Program-made: the position numbers and the translations under genes | Assembly (NCBI GenBank): GCA_965247175.1 | Contig: OZ252006.1 | Span: 2,480,001-2,544,000, forward strand | Reading direction: 5' to 3' | DNA length: 64,000 nucleotides | Source: JANQMX01 sp965247175 | GTDB taxonomy: Bacteria > Pseudomonadota > Alphaproteobacteria > Kiloniellales > DSM-21159 | Notes under the pieces: model-generated | The model's input: the letters and a program-made list of their open reading frames with translations, nothing else | Databases searched by the model: none | What the model was told of the DNA's origin: nothing | In this document: positions 53,133-64,000 of the stretch, piece by piece | Layout of the letters: the number at the start of each line of letters is the position of its first letter | Numbering within the stretch: the first letter of the stretch is position 1

Positions 53133-53603
53133 GTGGAAGGTCTTCTTATCGCGCTGTCTGCGTCCGAGCTGGCGACCGCACTGCGTACGTCACGCTGGCT
53201 CTACGCCTCGACCAACACGGCGCATGTGCTGGGCATAGCCCTCTTGGTCGGTGCCATCCTACCGCTCGATCTGCGGCTGCTGGGGCTTTGGCGCGCTGTC
53301 GACCGCGAGAGCTTGGTGCGGGTGCTGGTTCCGGTCGCAGCGGCAGGGCTGGCGCTGGCGATGATGACGGGCTTGCTCCTCTTCTCGGTTCGAGCGCCGG
53401 AGTATGCGGCGCTCCCGCTTTTCCTGGTAAAGCTGGCCCTGATCGCCATCGGCGCCACCTCAGCCATCGTTCTTCATCTCGTCTACGGCTTCCGCCTGAC
53501 AACAGCCGCTGGCCCCCGTCTTGCGCGCGCGGGCGCGCTTTCGATGACCTGCTGGCTGGGTGCATTGGTCGCCGGTCGGATGGTCGCGTTTGTGGGCGAT
53601 TGA
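53133..53603 (+). CDS. Small membrane protein, DUF6644-like
   Basis: This 156-residue protein has about four hydrophobic helices: LVGAILPLDLRLLGLW region, VLVPVAAAGLALAMMTGLLL, PLFLVKLALIAIGATSAIVL and GALSMTCWLGALVAGRMVAF. The second, RTSRWLYASTNTAHVLGIAL, contains a His typical of such four-helix proteins. I choose the GTG at 53133 because the frame upstream lies inside the DUF6152 gene; the ribosome site (GAGG) is closer than usual. No catalytic motif is visible and the function is unknown. Confidence 0.7.
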   Translation: MEGLLIALSASELATALRTSRWLYASTNTAHVLGIALLVGAILPLDLRLLGLWRAVDRESLVRVLVPVAAAGLALAMMTGLLLFSVRAPEYAALPLFLVKLALIAIGATSAIVLHLVYGFRLTTAAGPRLARAGALSMTCWLGALVAGRMVAFVGD

Positions 53604-53745
53604 GGGAAAAAGCCCGGCGCATGCTGCACCACAAGAGCGGATGGCTTGCCGAGCCGAAGCAGCGATGTGTCCGCCTACGCTTCTTCGAAGCTCCGGCGCG
53701 ACAGCCTTCTCGCTAACCTCGCTTTGCTCGATAAGCTGCGAAGGC

Positions 53746-53822
53746 TGGTGGGCCCGGCAGGGCTCGAACCTGCAACCAGACCGTTATGAGCGGCCGGCTC
53801 TAACCAATTGAGCTACGGGCCC
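53746..53822 (-). tRNA. tRNA with CAU anticodon, probably tRNA-Ile2
   Basis: On the minus strand the 77 bases fold as a full tRNA. The acceptor GGGCCCG pairs with CGGGCCC, the D-arm has TAGCTCAATTGGTTAGAGC, the anticodon loop is CTCATAA on a GGCCG/CGGTC stem, the T-arm contains GGTTCGAGCC, and the 3' CCA is encoded. The CAU anticodon could mean elongator Met or lysidine-modified Ile2. C4-G69 and C5-G68 in the acceptor stem match known TilS identity elements of Ile2, and the loop context fits, so I favour Ile2. Confidence 0.8.
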
Positions 53823-53905
53823 GTCAGGGCTGAACGCTGATAGCAGAGGCGCTCGGGCCAGGAAAGCCGCCCTTAGGGCCACCTAGATAGCTCGCGCAAG
53901 ACGGG

Positions 53906-56131
53906 CTATTCGGCGGCGTCGCTGGTGGCAGCGATGTCTGGCTTCGGGTCGGCTGCGGTGTCCGTCGCATCCCGGACAAGCGGGACGCTCTGGCCGTGGC
54001 GCAAAGCCTCCAACACCGCGATGGTTGCAAGCGAGCTTTCCAAGAGCTCGTTCTCGTCGACCGGCGGGGTGCCGCTGGCCACGGCCTTGGCGAAGGCCTG
54101 GAGCTCCGCCTTGTGGCCTTTGTCCTGACCGGCACGTGCCTTCTTGGTCGTCGTGCGCCCGTCGACGGTCGTCGTGCTCTCCAGGAAATTGTCGATGGCG
54201 ATGACGCGGCCACCGACGAAGATCTCGAAGCGCTCCTTGCTGTAGGCCGAGTCGCCCTTGGAGGTGTAGAGGATCGTCGCCAGGCTGCCGTCCTCAAAGC
54301 GCAGGGAGATCGCAAGGTCATCGCAGACGCCGTGACCGACCCGGGCGGCCTGGGCACTCACCTCGACGATGGGCTGGCCGACCAGATAGCGCGCCAAATC
54401 GATGAAATGGCAGCTTTCGCCGAGGATACGGCCTCCGCCTTCCTCGGCATCGTTGATCGCGGCATCGTCCGGCAGGGCACCGGCATTGACCCGGAACAAG
54501 AGGACTTTGGGTTCGCTGCTCGATGCGATGGCGGCCTTCGCCTCGACCATCATCGGCGCGAAACGGCGGTTGAAACCGACGGTGAAGAAGGCCTCGCTCT
54601 TCGCTCGCGCCTCGGCAACCTGCGCCAGCTCCTCACGGCTCAGGGCCAAGGGCTTTTCCACAAACACGTGCTTGCCGGCGGCGAGCGCCTGGGCCGTCAA
54701 TCGCGCGTGGCTCGAGTGCGGCGTAGCGATCAGCAGCGCGTCGATATTGGGGTCTTGCAGCACGTCGTCGAGGTCGGTGGTCGCCTTGGCGAAACCGAAG
54801 GCCTCCTGACTGTGTGCCGCCGACATGCCGCGAGTGGTGACGATGGTCTCGAGGCTGACCCCGGCAATGCCCTTGAGCTTGGGCAGCAGCATGGTGCGGG
54901 CGAAGCCGCCGGCACCGACAACCGCCAGACGGCAGCCGCCCGCGGATGAGGGCTTGGCAGTCGGGGCGCTGACCTTGGGCAAGGTCTCCGAGACACCGTC
55001 CGGATAGCCGAGCACGACACCGAGGTGCGGCTCCTCGCCGGCCATGATCATGGCATAGGCTTGCTCCGCATCGGCGAAGTCGTAGCGATGGGTGATCAGG
55101 GCGGCGACATCGAGCCGGCGCGGGTTCGCCGGCGACATGAGGCGCACCACCTCGCCGAGGTTGGCCGTCTCGGTCCAGCGCACGAAGCCTGGCGGGTACT
55201 TGACGCCCTTGCCTTCGTAGTCCGCGTCGTAGCGGCCCGGTCCGTAGGAGCGGGAGACCACCAGCGACAGCTCCTTCTGCATGAAATCGCGATAGGAAAA
55301 CTCGGTGCCAGTCAGGCCGACAAGGCAGACCCGGGCGCGGTCGCGGGCAATGGCGGCCGCCGTGGCGAAGGGTTCGCTGCTCTTGGTTGCGGCGGCGATC
55401 AACACAGCGTCGCAACCGAGGCCCTCGGTCCAGGACAGCACGGTCTCGTCCGGGCTGCCGCCCCCGAGGTTGATGGTCAGCTCGGCGCCCAGCTTGGCCG
55501 CCAGGTCGAGCCGCGCCTGATTGTAGTCGAGCACCAGCACCCGAGCGCCGGCGAGCGACAGAAGCTGCGCGGCGAGTTGTCCGACCAGCCCAGCGCCGAT
55601 GACGGCAACCCGGTCGCCCAAACGAGGCTCACAGTTGCGCACGGCGTGCAGCGCAATGGCCCCGAGAGTGCAGTAGGCCGCTTCTTCGTCCGGCACATCG
55701 GCGGGGATCGGCGCCAGGAGATTCTCCGGCACCACATTGAGCTCGGCGTGATTGGCGAGACCGGCGCCGGCGATGGCAACCCGGTCGCCGACCCGGTAGC
55801 GGCCTTCCAGCCCGGCGCCGACTTCGATCACGCGTCCTGCGGCCGAGTAGCCGAGCGGCATGGGCTCGTCCAAGCGTGCAAGCACGGCGTTCATCGTCGC
55901 CAGGATGCCGTCGCGGCGGGCCTTGTCGAGCACCTTGCGGACCAGGTCAGGCCTGGCCTGGGCCTTGCCGACCAGGCTCTTCTTGGCGAATTCGTTGGCG
56001 CTGCGCTCGGTGCCGGTCGAGATGACCGAGGCCCGCGTCGCCACCAGCAGATGGCCTCGCTTCACCTTGGAAGGCGGCACGTCTTGCAAGGAAAGCTTGC
56101 CGCTGCGGGCGCTGGACACGACCTGCTTCAT
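53906..56131 (-). CDS. Bi-domain oxidoreductase (zinc-type alcohol dehydrogenase fused to Gfo/Idh/MocA)
   Basis: One 741-residue chain joins two dehydrogenases. Residues 1-370 are a medium-chain dehydrogenase/reductase: PLGYSAAGRVIEVGAGLEG, the cofactor fold GDRVAVIGAGLVGQLAAQLL, and PPGFVRWTETANLGEVVRLM. From about 400 there is a Gfo/Idh/MocA part with LAVVGAGGFARTMLLPKLKG, GKHVFVEKPLALSREELAQV and GFNRRFAPMM. Proteins with this fusion are usually found in glycan or sugar modification loci, where two redox steps could be chained, but the substrate is unknown. It lies just downstream of the tRNA on the same strand, about 37 kb from the polysaccharide genes, which it may or may not serve. Confidence 0.9.
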   Translation of the reverse strand: MKQVVSSARSGKLSLQDVPPSKVKRGHLLVATRASVISTGTERSANEFAKKSLVGKAQARPDLVRKVLDKARRDGILATMNAVLARLDEPMPLGYSAAGRVIEVGAGLEGRYRVGDRVAIAGAGLANHAELNVVPENLLAPIPADVPDEEAAYCTLGAIALHAVRNCEPRLGDRVAVIGAGLVGQLAAQLLSLAGARVLVLDYNQARLDLAAKLGAELTINLGGGSPDETVLSWTEGLGCDAVLIAAATKSSEPFATAAAIARDRARVCLVGLTGTEFSYRDFMQKELSLVVSRSYGPGRYDADYEGKGVKYPPGFVRWTETANLGEVVRLMSPANPRRLDVAALITHRYDFADAEQAYAMIMAGEEPHLGVVLGYPDGVSETLPKVSAPTAKPSSAGGCRLAVVGAGGFARTMLLPKLKGIAGVSLETIVTTRGMSAAHSQEAFGFAKATTDLDDVLQDPNIDALLIATPHSSHARLTAQALAAGKHVFVEKPLALSREELAQVAEARAKSEAFFTVGFNRRFAPMMVEAKAAIASSSEPKVLLFRVNAGALPDDAAINDAEEGGGRILGESCHFIDLARYLVGQPIVEVSAQAARVGHGVCDDLAISLRFEDGSLATILYTSKGDSAYSKERFEIFVGGRVIAIDNFLESTTTVDGRTTTKKARAGQDKGHKAELQAFAKAVASGTPPVDENELLESSLATIAVLEALRHGQSVPLVRDATDTAADPKPDIAATSDAAE

Positions 56132-56767
56132 TCGGGGGTGAAACCCATTCAGCCAATGACGGACGGCACTATAGCCTACGCCAACTAGCTCAGGAGTGTG
56201 ACAATCTTCTAAACGCCGGTCGGCCGGCGCTTAGCGATTCTCTCCGGCTCTTCACGGACCATCAGGCGAACCGAGCCTCCTGGAACAAGCCTTTCGCCGC
56301 AATCGCGAAAGCCGGCTTTTTCGAAAGCTCGGCGGGATCGGTGATTGGCAGGCTCGGGATCGCCGATCACCCGTTTGACATCGGGCTGTGCCAGCAGGCG
56401 CTCGGCCGTCAGGCGCAGAAACTCGGCGCCGTGAGCCTTCCCAAGCTCCGAAGGTTCGCCGATGAAGAGATCGACGCCGCGGGTCGCGCGACGCTCCAAC
56501 GGAAAGGTGCGCCCCGTGTCCATCGCCAGATTGTAGCTTTGCAGGTAGCCGATCGCGCGCCGGTTCAAGCACAGGATGAAGCAGGTCAGTCCCGGCTGAC
56601 GAATACCCCGGCCTATCATGCCGAGCTGCGTGGGCGCGTGGCCCCACCACTGACGAACGTGAGGCTGACGGAGCCAGCGGGCGACCAATGGCAGATCGCG
56701 CCAGGTCAGGCGCCGAAGCTGATAAACTTGGGGCCCGTACCTATGAGAAAGCCGGCGCCTCGTGCGC

Positions 56768-58756
<1,989 letters not shown>

Positions 58757-58827
58757 TAATCAACCCTCGTGGACGATACCTAAACCGGCGCGCTTGCTGA
58801 GATTTCTACATCTGGCGGAAACAGGTT

Positions 58828-58856
58828 TGATTAGCCGCCTATTAATCATGTTTCAA
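58828..58856 (-). promoter_or_regulatory. Candidate promoter of rpoD
   Basis: On the minus strand TTGAAA (58856-58851) is followed after 17 bases by TAATCA (58833-58828), a reasonable sigma-70 pair, about 70 bases ahead of the rpoD start. The local sequence is AT-rich. Confidence 0.4.
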
Positions 58857-58973
58857 GACGCGACATCGACAAGCGCGACACCCGGTTCGCGCGCGGTAAA
58901 AGTTCCTGTTCGGTAGTCTCAACAGCACCCGCGAACTCCCCCCGCGTCTGCTTCGCTCCCACCAACACGTAAA

Positions 58974-60683
58974 CTACGCCCCACCAACCTTGCGGCGGGC
59001 CGCCAATCCCTTCAATTGGGCCATGACGTCGTTCTTGGCAGCCATCAGGTCTGCCTCTCGCCGAGCATTGGGCGCATATTTGTAAACGTCATCTCTTAAA
59101 AGAGACTTCACCAGCTCGTCCGACCCAGTTCGTGTCAAGTGGGCTTGCAGCCGTTCGGCGTCAAGCGGTCGGCCGGCGTTTAATTCCTCGCTGCACCAGC
59201 ATAAAATCGTGTCGCGCAGCCCTTCCAAGGCATGCTCGTGGATGTCGAATGCAGCGACCTCTTCGACAAGGTCCGCGATCAGCTCGGGGTGATTGATCAG
59301 CGTGGCCCAGAGCACCCTCTGCTCTTGCAAAGCCCACTGCCGCGGCGATGGTCTGGCGTAGCGGACAGCAAGGCGGCGCGGGCCGCTCTCCTTCCCGGTC
59401 TGACGGCCGCGCGCCCTGCGGAAGGCCCCGTCGAACCGCTCCTGGAGAGCCGCGCGGTACTCGTCCCGCAACTCCGGCTCCCGAACAGCTGCCGCCGCGT
59501 CCATCAGCCGACGCCGCAGGCCGGCCCGCTGCTCCGGCGTTTCGAAACGCTTGCCGGCCGTTTCCCGTTGCCAGAGCACCTCGACCAGTGGCCGCGCCTG
59601 CTCGAGACAGGCACGAAAGGCGGCTGGCCCCTGGCCACGGACCAGGCTATCCGGGTCTTCGCCCTTGGGCAGTGTCGCGAACTTGAGGCTCTTTCCGGCC
59701 CTGAGCAGCGGCAAGGCCCGGTCGAGGGCGCGAAAAGCCGCGCGCTGCCCCGCCGTATCGCCGTCCAGGCAGACGGTCGGCTCCGGCGCCAGGCGCCAAG
59801 CCTCCTGAATCTGCAACTCCGTCAAAGCCGTGCCGAGCGGCGCGACAGCGGCCGGAAAGCCAGCCTGGTCGAGGGCGATCACATCCATGTAGCCCTCGGC
59901 GACGATCAGCTCTCCGCTGTCGTGGGCCGCGCGGCGCGCCCGGTGCAGATTGTAGAGCACCTGCCCCTTGTGGAAGACCTCGCTGTCCGGCGAGTTAAGG
60001 TACTTGGCCCTGGCATCCTTGGCCAAAGCCCGCCCCCCGAAGGCCAGGATGCGGCCTTGCCGGTCGGCAATAGGGAAGATCACCCGGTTGAAGAAGTAGT
60101 CGCGCGGATCGCCACCCTCATCCGGCTGCTTGATCAGCCCGGCACTGATCAAGGCCGGGTCGGCGAAGCCCTGTGCGTTGAGCGTCCGGCGCAGCAGCCC
60201 GCGGGCATCCGGCGCATAGCCCAACCGGAAGGCCGAGATCGTCTCTTGCGTCAGTCCGCGGCTCTCGAGGTAGGCAAGCGCCTCCTGTCCGGCCGTTGCG
60301 CGGAGCTGCTCCTCGAACCAACTGCAGGCGGCCTCCAAAGCCTCCTGCAGGCCCCGACGGCGCTCCGCCGCTTGCCGTTCGGCGGGCGAGGAGCGCGGCA
60401 TGGCGAGCCCGGCCTGCCCCGCCAAGCGCTCGACCGCATCGGCGAATCCGAGGCCCTCGGTCTTCATCACCCAGCTGATGACATCGCCGTGCTCGCCGCT
60501 GCTGAAGCAGTGGTAGAAGCCCTTCTCGGGCACCACGGTGAAGGACGGGGTCTTCTCGGCGTTGAACGGGCTCAGCCCGACGTACTCGCGCCCGCGCTTG
60601 ATCAGCTTCACACGCCGACCGATCACCTCCTGCAGCGGCAGGCGGTTGCGCAGCTCCTCAAGAAATTCCGGCGGAAAGGCCAT
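58974..60683 (-). CDS. dnaG: DNA primase DnaG
   Basis: This makes RNA primers for replication and works with DnaB helicase. The N-terminal CHC2-like domain reads GLSPFNAEKTPSFTVVPEKG, then FYHCFSSGEHGD. Of the four zinc ligands of E. coli DnaG (Cys, His, Cys, Cys) only Cys59 remains; the others are Ser38, Asn41 and Ser62. That pattern also occurs in other alphaproteobacterial primases. The TOPRIM catalytic domain has ELIVAEGYMDVIALDQAGF (catalytic Glu) and VCLDGDTAGQRAAFRALDRA (Asp-x-Asp). The C-terminal DnaB-binding domain follows. The 569 residues are normal to slightly short. It lies between the GatB/YqeY gene and rpoD. Confidence 0.95.
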   Translation of the reverse strand: MAFPPEFLEELRNRLPLQEVIGRRVKLIKRGREYVGLSPFNAEKTPSFTVVPEKGFYHCFSSGEHGDVISWVMKTEGLGFADAVERLAGQAGLAMPRSSPAERQAAERRRGLQEALEAACSWFEEQLRATAGQEALAYLESRGLTQETISAFRLGYAPDARGLLRRTLNAQGFADPALISAGLIKQPDEGGDPRDYFFNRVIFPIADRQGRILAFGGRALAKDARAKYLNSPDSEVFHKGQVLYNLHRARRAAHDSGELIVAEGYMDVIALDQAGFPAAVAPLGTALTELQIQEAWRLAPEPTVCLDGDTAGQRAAFRALDRALPLLRAGKSLKFATLPKGEDPDSLVRGQGPAAFRACLEQARPLVEVLWQRETAGKRFETPEQRAGLRRRLMDAAAAVREPELRDEYRAALQERFDGAFRRARGRQTGKESGPRRLAVRYARPSPRQWALQEQRVLWATLINHPELIADLVEEVAAFDIHEHALEGLRDTILCWCSEELNAGRPLDAERLQAHLTRTGSDELVKSLLRDDVYKYAPNARREADLMAAKNDVMAQLKGLAARRKVGGA

Positions 60684-60780
60684 TGGCCCCCTTGTCCTGG
60701 CGAATCGCCAGTTACGCTGCGCCTGCCGTCAGAGTCTGTCCAAGGCCAGGCACAGTCGAAACCTGTGCAAAACGGGGATG

Positions 60781-61242
60781 TCAGGACTGGCTGAGCCGTG
60801 CCTTGGCGAGGCCACTCGCCTTGCCGAAGTCCATCCGGCCGGCATAGCGCTGCTTCAGCACGCCCATAACCCGGCCCATGTCCTTGACGCTGATCGCTTC
60901 CAGCTCGCCGATGGCCTGCAGAACCGCCGCTTCCGTCTCGGATTCGTTCAGTTGCTTGGGCAAGAAGCGCTGGATGACGTCGATCTCACTCTGCTCCTTG
61001 TCGACTAGGTCCTGCCGATTGCCCTTCTCATAAAGAGACATGGCCTCGCGCCGCTGCTTCACCATCTTGGTCAGCATATCCAAGATCTCGTCGTCGCCGA
61101 TGCCGTCGCCCTGCCCTTCGGTGCGCGCCTGGATGTCGCGGTCCTTCAAGGCCGCCAGGATGAGGCGCACGGTGGTCAGGGCCTGCTGGTCTCGCGCCCG
61201 CATGGCCTCTTTGAGAGACTGGTTCAGCTCCTCGCGCAACAT
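60781..61242 (-). CDS. GatB/YqeY-domain protein
   Basis: This 153-residue helical protein of the YqeY family is related to the C-terminal tail domain of the GatB amidotransferase subunit. It shows the family opening LREELNQSLKEAMRARDQQA, the TVRLILAALKDRDIQAR segment, then EILDMLTKMVKQRREAMSLY, FLPKQLNESE and the final DMGRVMGVLKQRYAGRMDFG. The role is uncertain, probably tRNA-related. It is divergent from carA and upstream of dnaG and rpoD, the standard alphaproteobacterial order. Confidence 0.93.
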   Translation of the reverse strand: MLREELNQSLKEAMRARDQQALTTVRLILAALKDRDIQARTEGQGDGIGDDEILDMLTKMVKQRREAMSLYEKGNRQDLVDKEQSEIDVIQRFLPKQLNESETEAAVLQAIGELEAISVKDMGRVMGVLKQRYAGRMDFGKASGLAKARLSQS

Positions 61243-61354
61243 GCTCCGAAGATCTCCTCGCTTTGACGCTCTCTATCGAGCCTTCGCGCACCGCGCAGAC
61301 AACCACGCACTGCCGAAGGCTTCTTCACGTTCGCGGGCCGCTCAACTTGAGTGC

Positions 61355-61382
61355 TTGCGGGAACGGGGGGAGCGGCTATATA
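61355..61382 (+). promoter_or_regulatory. Candidate promoter of carA
   Basis: TTGCGG (61355-61360) and TATATA (61377-61382) are spaced by 16 bases, in the 225-base gap between the divergent YqeY-like gene and carA, about 85 bases before the start. The -35 is weak. Confidence 0.35.
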
Positions 61383-61467
61383 CCCCCAGAACCTCGTTAA
61401 GCAAACCCGCCGCTGAACACCGTCACGACCTGCGCGCCCCTGGCCGCGGGCCTGGCGGCCAAGGCGG

Positions 61468-62712
61468 ATGAGATTAGCCCATATGCCGCACGACATATCC
61501 GCCCCTCTCTCCAAAGAAGAGAGGTCTTTCATTTCGCGCGCCAACACAGCACCGCCTGCAGGCGCGACCGCAGCCTTGGTTTTGGAAGACGGCAGTGTCT
61601 TCTGGGGCCACGGCATCGGGCGGGAAGGCAACACGGTTGGGGAACTCTGCTTCAACACGTCCATGACGGGCTATCAGGAGATCCTGACCGACCCGTCCTA
61701 TGCCGGGCAGATCATCACCTTCACCACGCCGCATATCGGCAATGTGGGGACCAATGCCGAGGACGTCGAGACCACGACTCCAGCCGCGCGGGGCTGCGTG
61801 CTGCGTGAGGACGTGACGGCACCCTCCAACTGGCGGGCGCAGCAAGACCTGCACGCTTGGCTCCTGTCCCACGGTCTGGTCGGGCTTTGCGGTGCCGACA
61901 CACGGCAACTGACCCGGCGCGTCCGCGATCTCGGCGCCCCAAAGGCCGTGGTCGCCCATGCACCCGACGGGCAGTTCGACCTGCCGGCGCTGCTGGAGCA
62001 GGCGCGCGCCTGGAGCGGTCTGGCCGGGATGGACCTGGCCAAAGAGGTTACCTGCCGGCAGAGCTACGACTGGCGGGAGACCGCCTGGCGACTCGGCGAA
62101 GGCTACGGCGCGCTCACCACACCTCGCTTCCGGGTGGTGGCGATGGACTTCGGCGCCAAGCGCAACATCCTGCGCTGCCTGGCGGAGCTTGGCTGCGACG
62201 TCACGGTGGTGCCGGCGGAAACCGCAGCTGAAGAGATCCTGGCGCGCGAGCCCGACGGCATCTTCCTCTCCAACGGGCCGGGCGACCCGGCGGCAACTGG
62301 CCTCTACGCCGTGCCGACCATCAAGGCACTGCTGGAGCGGCCGACACTTCCGATCTTCGGTATCTGCCTCGGCCACCAGCTTCTAGCCCTCGCCCTCGGC
62401 GCGACCACCGAGAAAATGCATCTGGGCCATCGCGGCGCCAACCATCCGGTCAAGGAGCTCGCCACCGGCCGGGTCGAGATTACCAGCCAAAACCACGGGT
62501 TCGTGGTGAAGGACGACAGCCTGCCGAGCGGCGTCACCACCACCCACGTCAGCCTCTTCGACGGCAGCAACGAGGGCCTCTCTCTCGACGGCCGCCCCGT
62601 TTTCTCGGTGCAGCATCACCCCGAGGCCTCCCCCGGCCCGCAGGACAGCCACTATCTCTTCGAGCGCTTCGTCGAGCTGATGGAGCAAGAAAAACGTGCG
62701 CGCTCGGCCTGA
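61468..62712 (+). CDS. carA: Carbamoyl-phosphate synthase small (glutaminase) subunit
   Basis: This cleaves glutamine and passes ammonia to CarB for carbamoyl phosphate, feeding pyrimidine and arginine synthesis. The N-terminal domain has LVLEDGSVFWGHGIG, then FNTSMTGYQEILTDPSYAGQ and GLCGADTRQLTRRVR. The class I amidotransferase domain has VVAMDFGAKRNILRCL, FLSNGPGDPAAT, nucleophile elbow FGICLGHQLLALALG (Cys) and QHHPEASPGPQDS (His, Glu). The N-terminus is ~25 residues longer than E. coli CarA; ATG 61483 is an alternative start. It is followed not by carB directly but by a repeat-flanked DUF559 gene. Confidence 0.96.
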   Translation: MRLAHMPHDISAPLSKEERSFISRANTAPPAGATAALVLEDGSVFWGHGIGREGNTVGELCFNTSMTGYQEILTDPSYAGQIITFTTPHIGNVGTNAEDVETTTPAARGCVLREDVTAPSNWRAQQDLHAWLLSHGLVGLCGADTRQLTRRVRDLGAPKAVVAHAPDGQFDLPALLEQARAWSGLAGMDLAKEVTCRQSYDWRETAWRLGEGYGALTTPRFRVVAMDFGAKRNILRCLAELGCDVTVVPAETAAEEILAREPDGIFLSNGPGDPAATGLYAVPTIKALLERPTLPIFGICLGHQLLALALGATTEKMHLGHRGANHPVKELATGRVEITSQNHGFVVKDDSLPSGVTTTHVSLFDGSNEGLSLDGRPVFSVQHHPEASPGPQDSHYLFERFVELMEQEKRARSA

Positions 62713-62730
62713 ACGACAACGGCCCGTGAC

Positions 62731-62832
62731 GAAACACCCCCCCACCCCATCCCTCCCCCTCCAGGGGGGAGGGGGCAATGGCGCAACAGCATTCCCTCCC
62801 CCCTTGAGGGGGAGGGCTAGGGAGGGGGGTGT
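62731..62832. repeat. GC-rich palindromic repeat element, left of DUF559 gene
   Basis: The element has two ~39-base arms, 62734-62773 and 62794-62832, that are near-perfect reverse complements around a 20-base centre. The left arm holds CCCTCCCCCTCC followed by GGGGGGAGGG, itself a small hairpin. The left 43 bases (62731-62773) recur in direct orientation at 63193-63235. It resembles the CCCTCCCCC/GGGGGAGGG repeats scattered in alphaproteobacterial genomes. Confidence 0.88.
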
Positions 62833-62865
62833 TTTTACTGCTCGCCGCCCGACTAAGCTCTCGCC

Positions 62866-63243
62866 ATGGCCGACCAACAAGCCCGCAGCCTGCGCCGCAA
62901 CCCGACCGATGCCGAAAAGAAGCTCTGGTCACTGCTGCGGCGTAAGCAGCTCTCCGGCTATCGTTTCCGCAGGCAGGTGCCGCTCGGTCCCTATGTGGTC
63001 GATTTCGCCTGTTTGGCAGAGCACTTGGTCATCGAGGTCGACGGTGGGCAGCATGCGCTCTCCGTCGACCGAGATCGAAAGCGCACGGCGTGGCTCGAAG
63101 CGCGCGGCTACAAGGTCGTGCGTTTCTGGAACAACGAGGTGCTTGGGAATCCCGACGGCGTGCTTCAGAGCATTTTGCGTGCCCTTGGCGAGGAAACGCC
63201 CCCCCACCCCGGCCCTCCCCCTCCAGGGGGGAGGGAGTCATAG
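62866..63243 (+). CDS. DUF559 (Vsr/PD-(D/E)xK-like) endonuclease-domain protein
   Basis: The 125-residue protein has the DUF559 pattern. An N-terminal helix (ARSLRRNPTDAEKKLWSLLR) leads to GYRFRRQVPLGPYVVDFACL (Asp) and LVIEVDGGQHA (Glu-x-Asp and Gln-His), then RTAWLEARGYKVVRFWNNEV. The Asp, Glu and Gln positions match the metal-dependent nuclease core related to very-short-patch repair enzymes. Its biological role is not established. The last 16 residues are Pro/Gly-rich and are encoded by the right-hand repeat, so the gene reads through that element. It sits between carA and carB and has no obvious ribosome site, so it looks inserted. Confidence 0.9.
   Translation: MADQQARSLRRNPTDAEKKLWSLLRRKQLSGYRFRRQVPLGPYVVDFACLAEHLVIEVDGGQHALSVDRDRKRTAWLEARGYKVVRFWNNEVLGNPDGVLQSILRALGEETPPHPGPPPPGGRES
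63193..63235 (+). repeat. Right-hand copy of the 43-bp GC-rich direct repeat
   Basis: These 43 bases match 62731-62773 with three differences (one at position 6 and two after the CCCCCCCACCCC run). Only one arm is present here; the second arm of the palindrome seen on the left is missing. It overlaps the 3' end of the DUF559 gene. Confidence 0.88.
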
Positions 63244-63296
63244 CGGGCATCAGATGCCGCGCTCTCAATTCAATCCGATTCTCCGCGGAGACCGCC

Positions 63297-64000
<704 letters not shown>

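Noticed and set aside
59232..60794. 520-residue open frame antisense to dnaG
   Set aside because: Shadow of dnaG; no recognisable motif, and it reads through the dnaG start region.

Overview
The window looks like chromosome of a GC-rich free-living alphaproteobacterium, probably of the Rhodospirillales/Kiloniellales kind. Pointers are the gatB/yqeY-like gene, dnaG, rpoD and carAB together, a DnaG that has lost most of its zinc ligands, a lipoprotein of the Caulobacter CC0125/CC1285 type, a C-terminal VPLPA-type sorting tag, and many TRAP and peptide ABC transport genes. The taxonomic placement is inference from gene content only.

Layout. 1-2.5 kb: end of a probable mlaA, then mlaC (lipid transport) and ettA (ABC-F translation factor). 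3-24.5 kb: an extracellular polysaccharide locus. It holds a diguanylate cyclase, three GT4 glycosyltransferases, a methyltransferase, a VPLPA-tagged esterase, a 1129-residue RTX beta-helix protein, a Gfo/Idh/MocA oxidoreductase, a hexapeptide acetyltransferase, a Wzx flippase, a Tat-exported TIM-barrel protein resembling GH56, a Wzy/WaaL-type membrane protein, a 1202-residue subtilisin-like RTX protein with an altered catalytic Asp, and an FkbM methyltransferase. No priming transferase, export channel, type I secretion pump or exosortase is in view, so parts of the system lie elsewhere.

24.5-33.2 kb: a peptide/polyamine-type ABC importer (SBP, two permeases, fused double ATPase) in one operon with a histone-deacetylase-like amidohydrolase. 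A GntR/FCD regulator is divergent, and a perfect 20-bp palindrome lies between. A phosphotransferase and a small lipoprotein follow.

33.4-52.5 kb: a catabolic island. It holds a TRAP transporter, two tandem ATP-dependent hydantoinase (HyuA/HyuB) pairs, an EamA exporter, an XRE-cupin regulator, a dimethylglycine/sarcosine dehydrogenase-like flavoprotein, a non-pyrrolysine MttB-family methyltransferase, a LysR regulator and an M20-family N-carbamoyl amidohydrolase. Together these suggest uptake and ring opening of an N-methylated hydantoin or related cyclic ureide, decarbamoylation, and C1 transfer or oxidation of the methylated amino acid. The substrate is inferred.

52.7-64 kb: a DUF6152/DUF6644 pair, a CAU-anticodon tRNA (probably Ile2), a fused alcohol dehydrogenase/Gfo-Idh oxidoreductase, a GNAT gene with no normal start codon, rpoD, dnaG, a GatB/YqeY-like gene, and carA and carB. 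Between carA and carB sits a DUF559 nuclease-like gene bracketed by 43-bp GC-rich direct repeats, which looks like an inserted cassette.
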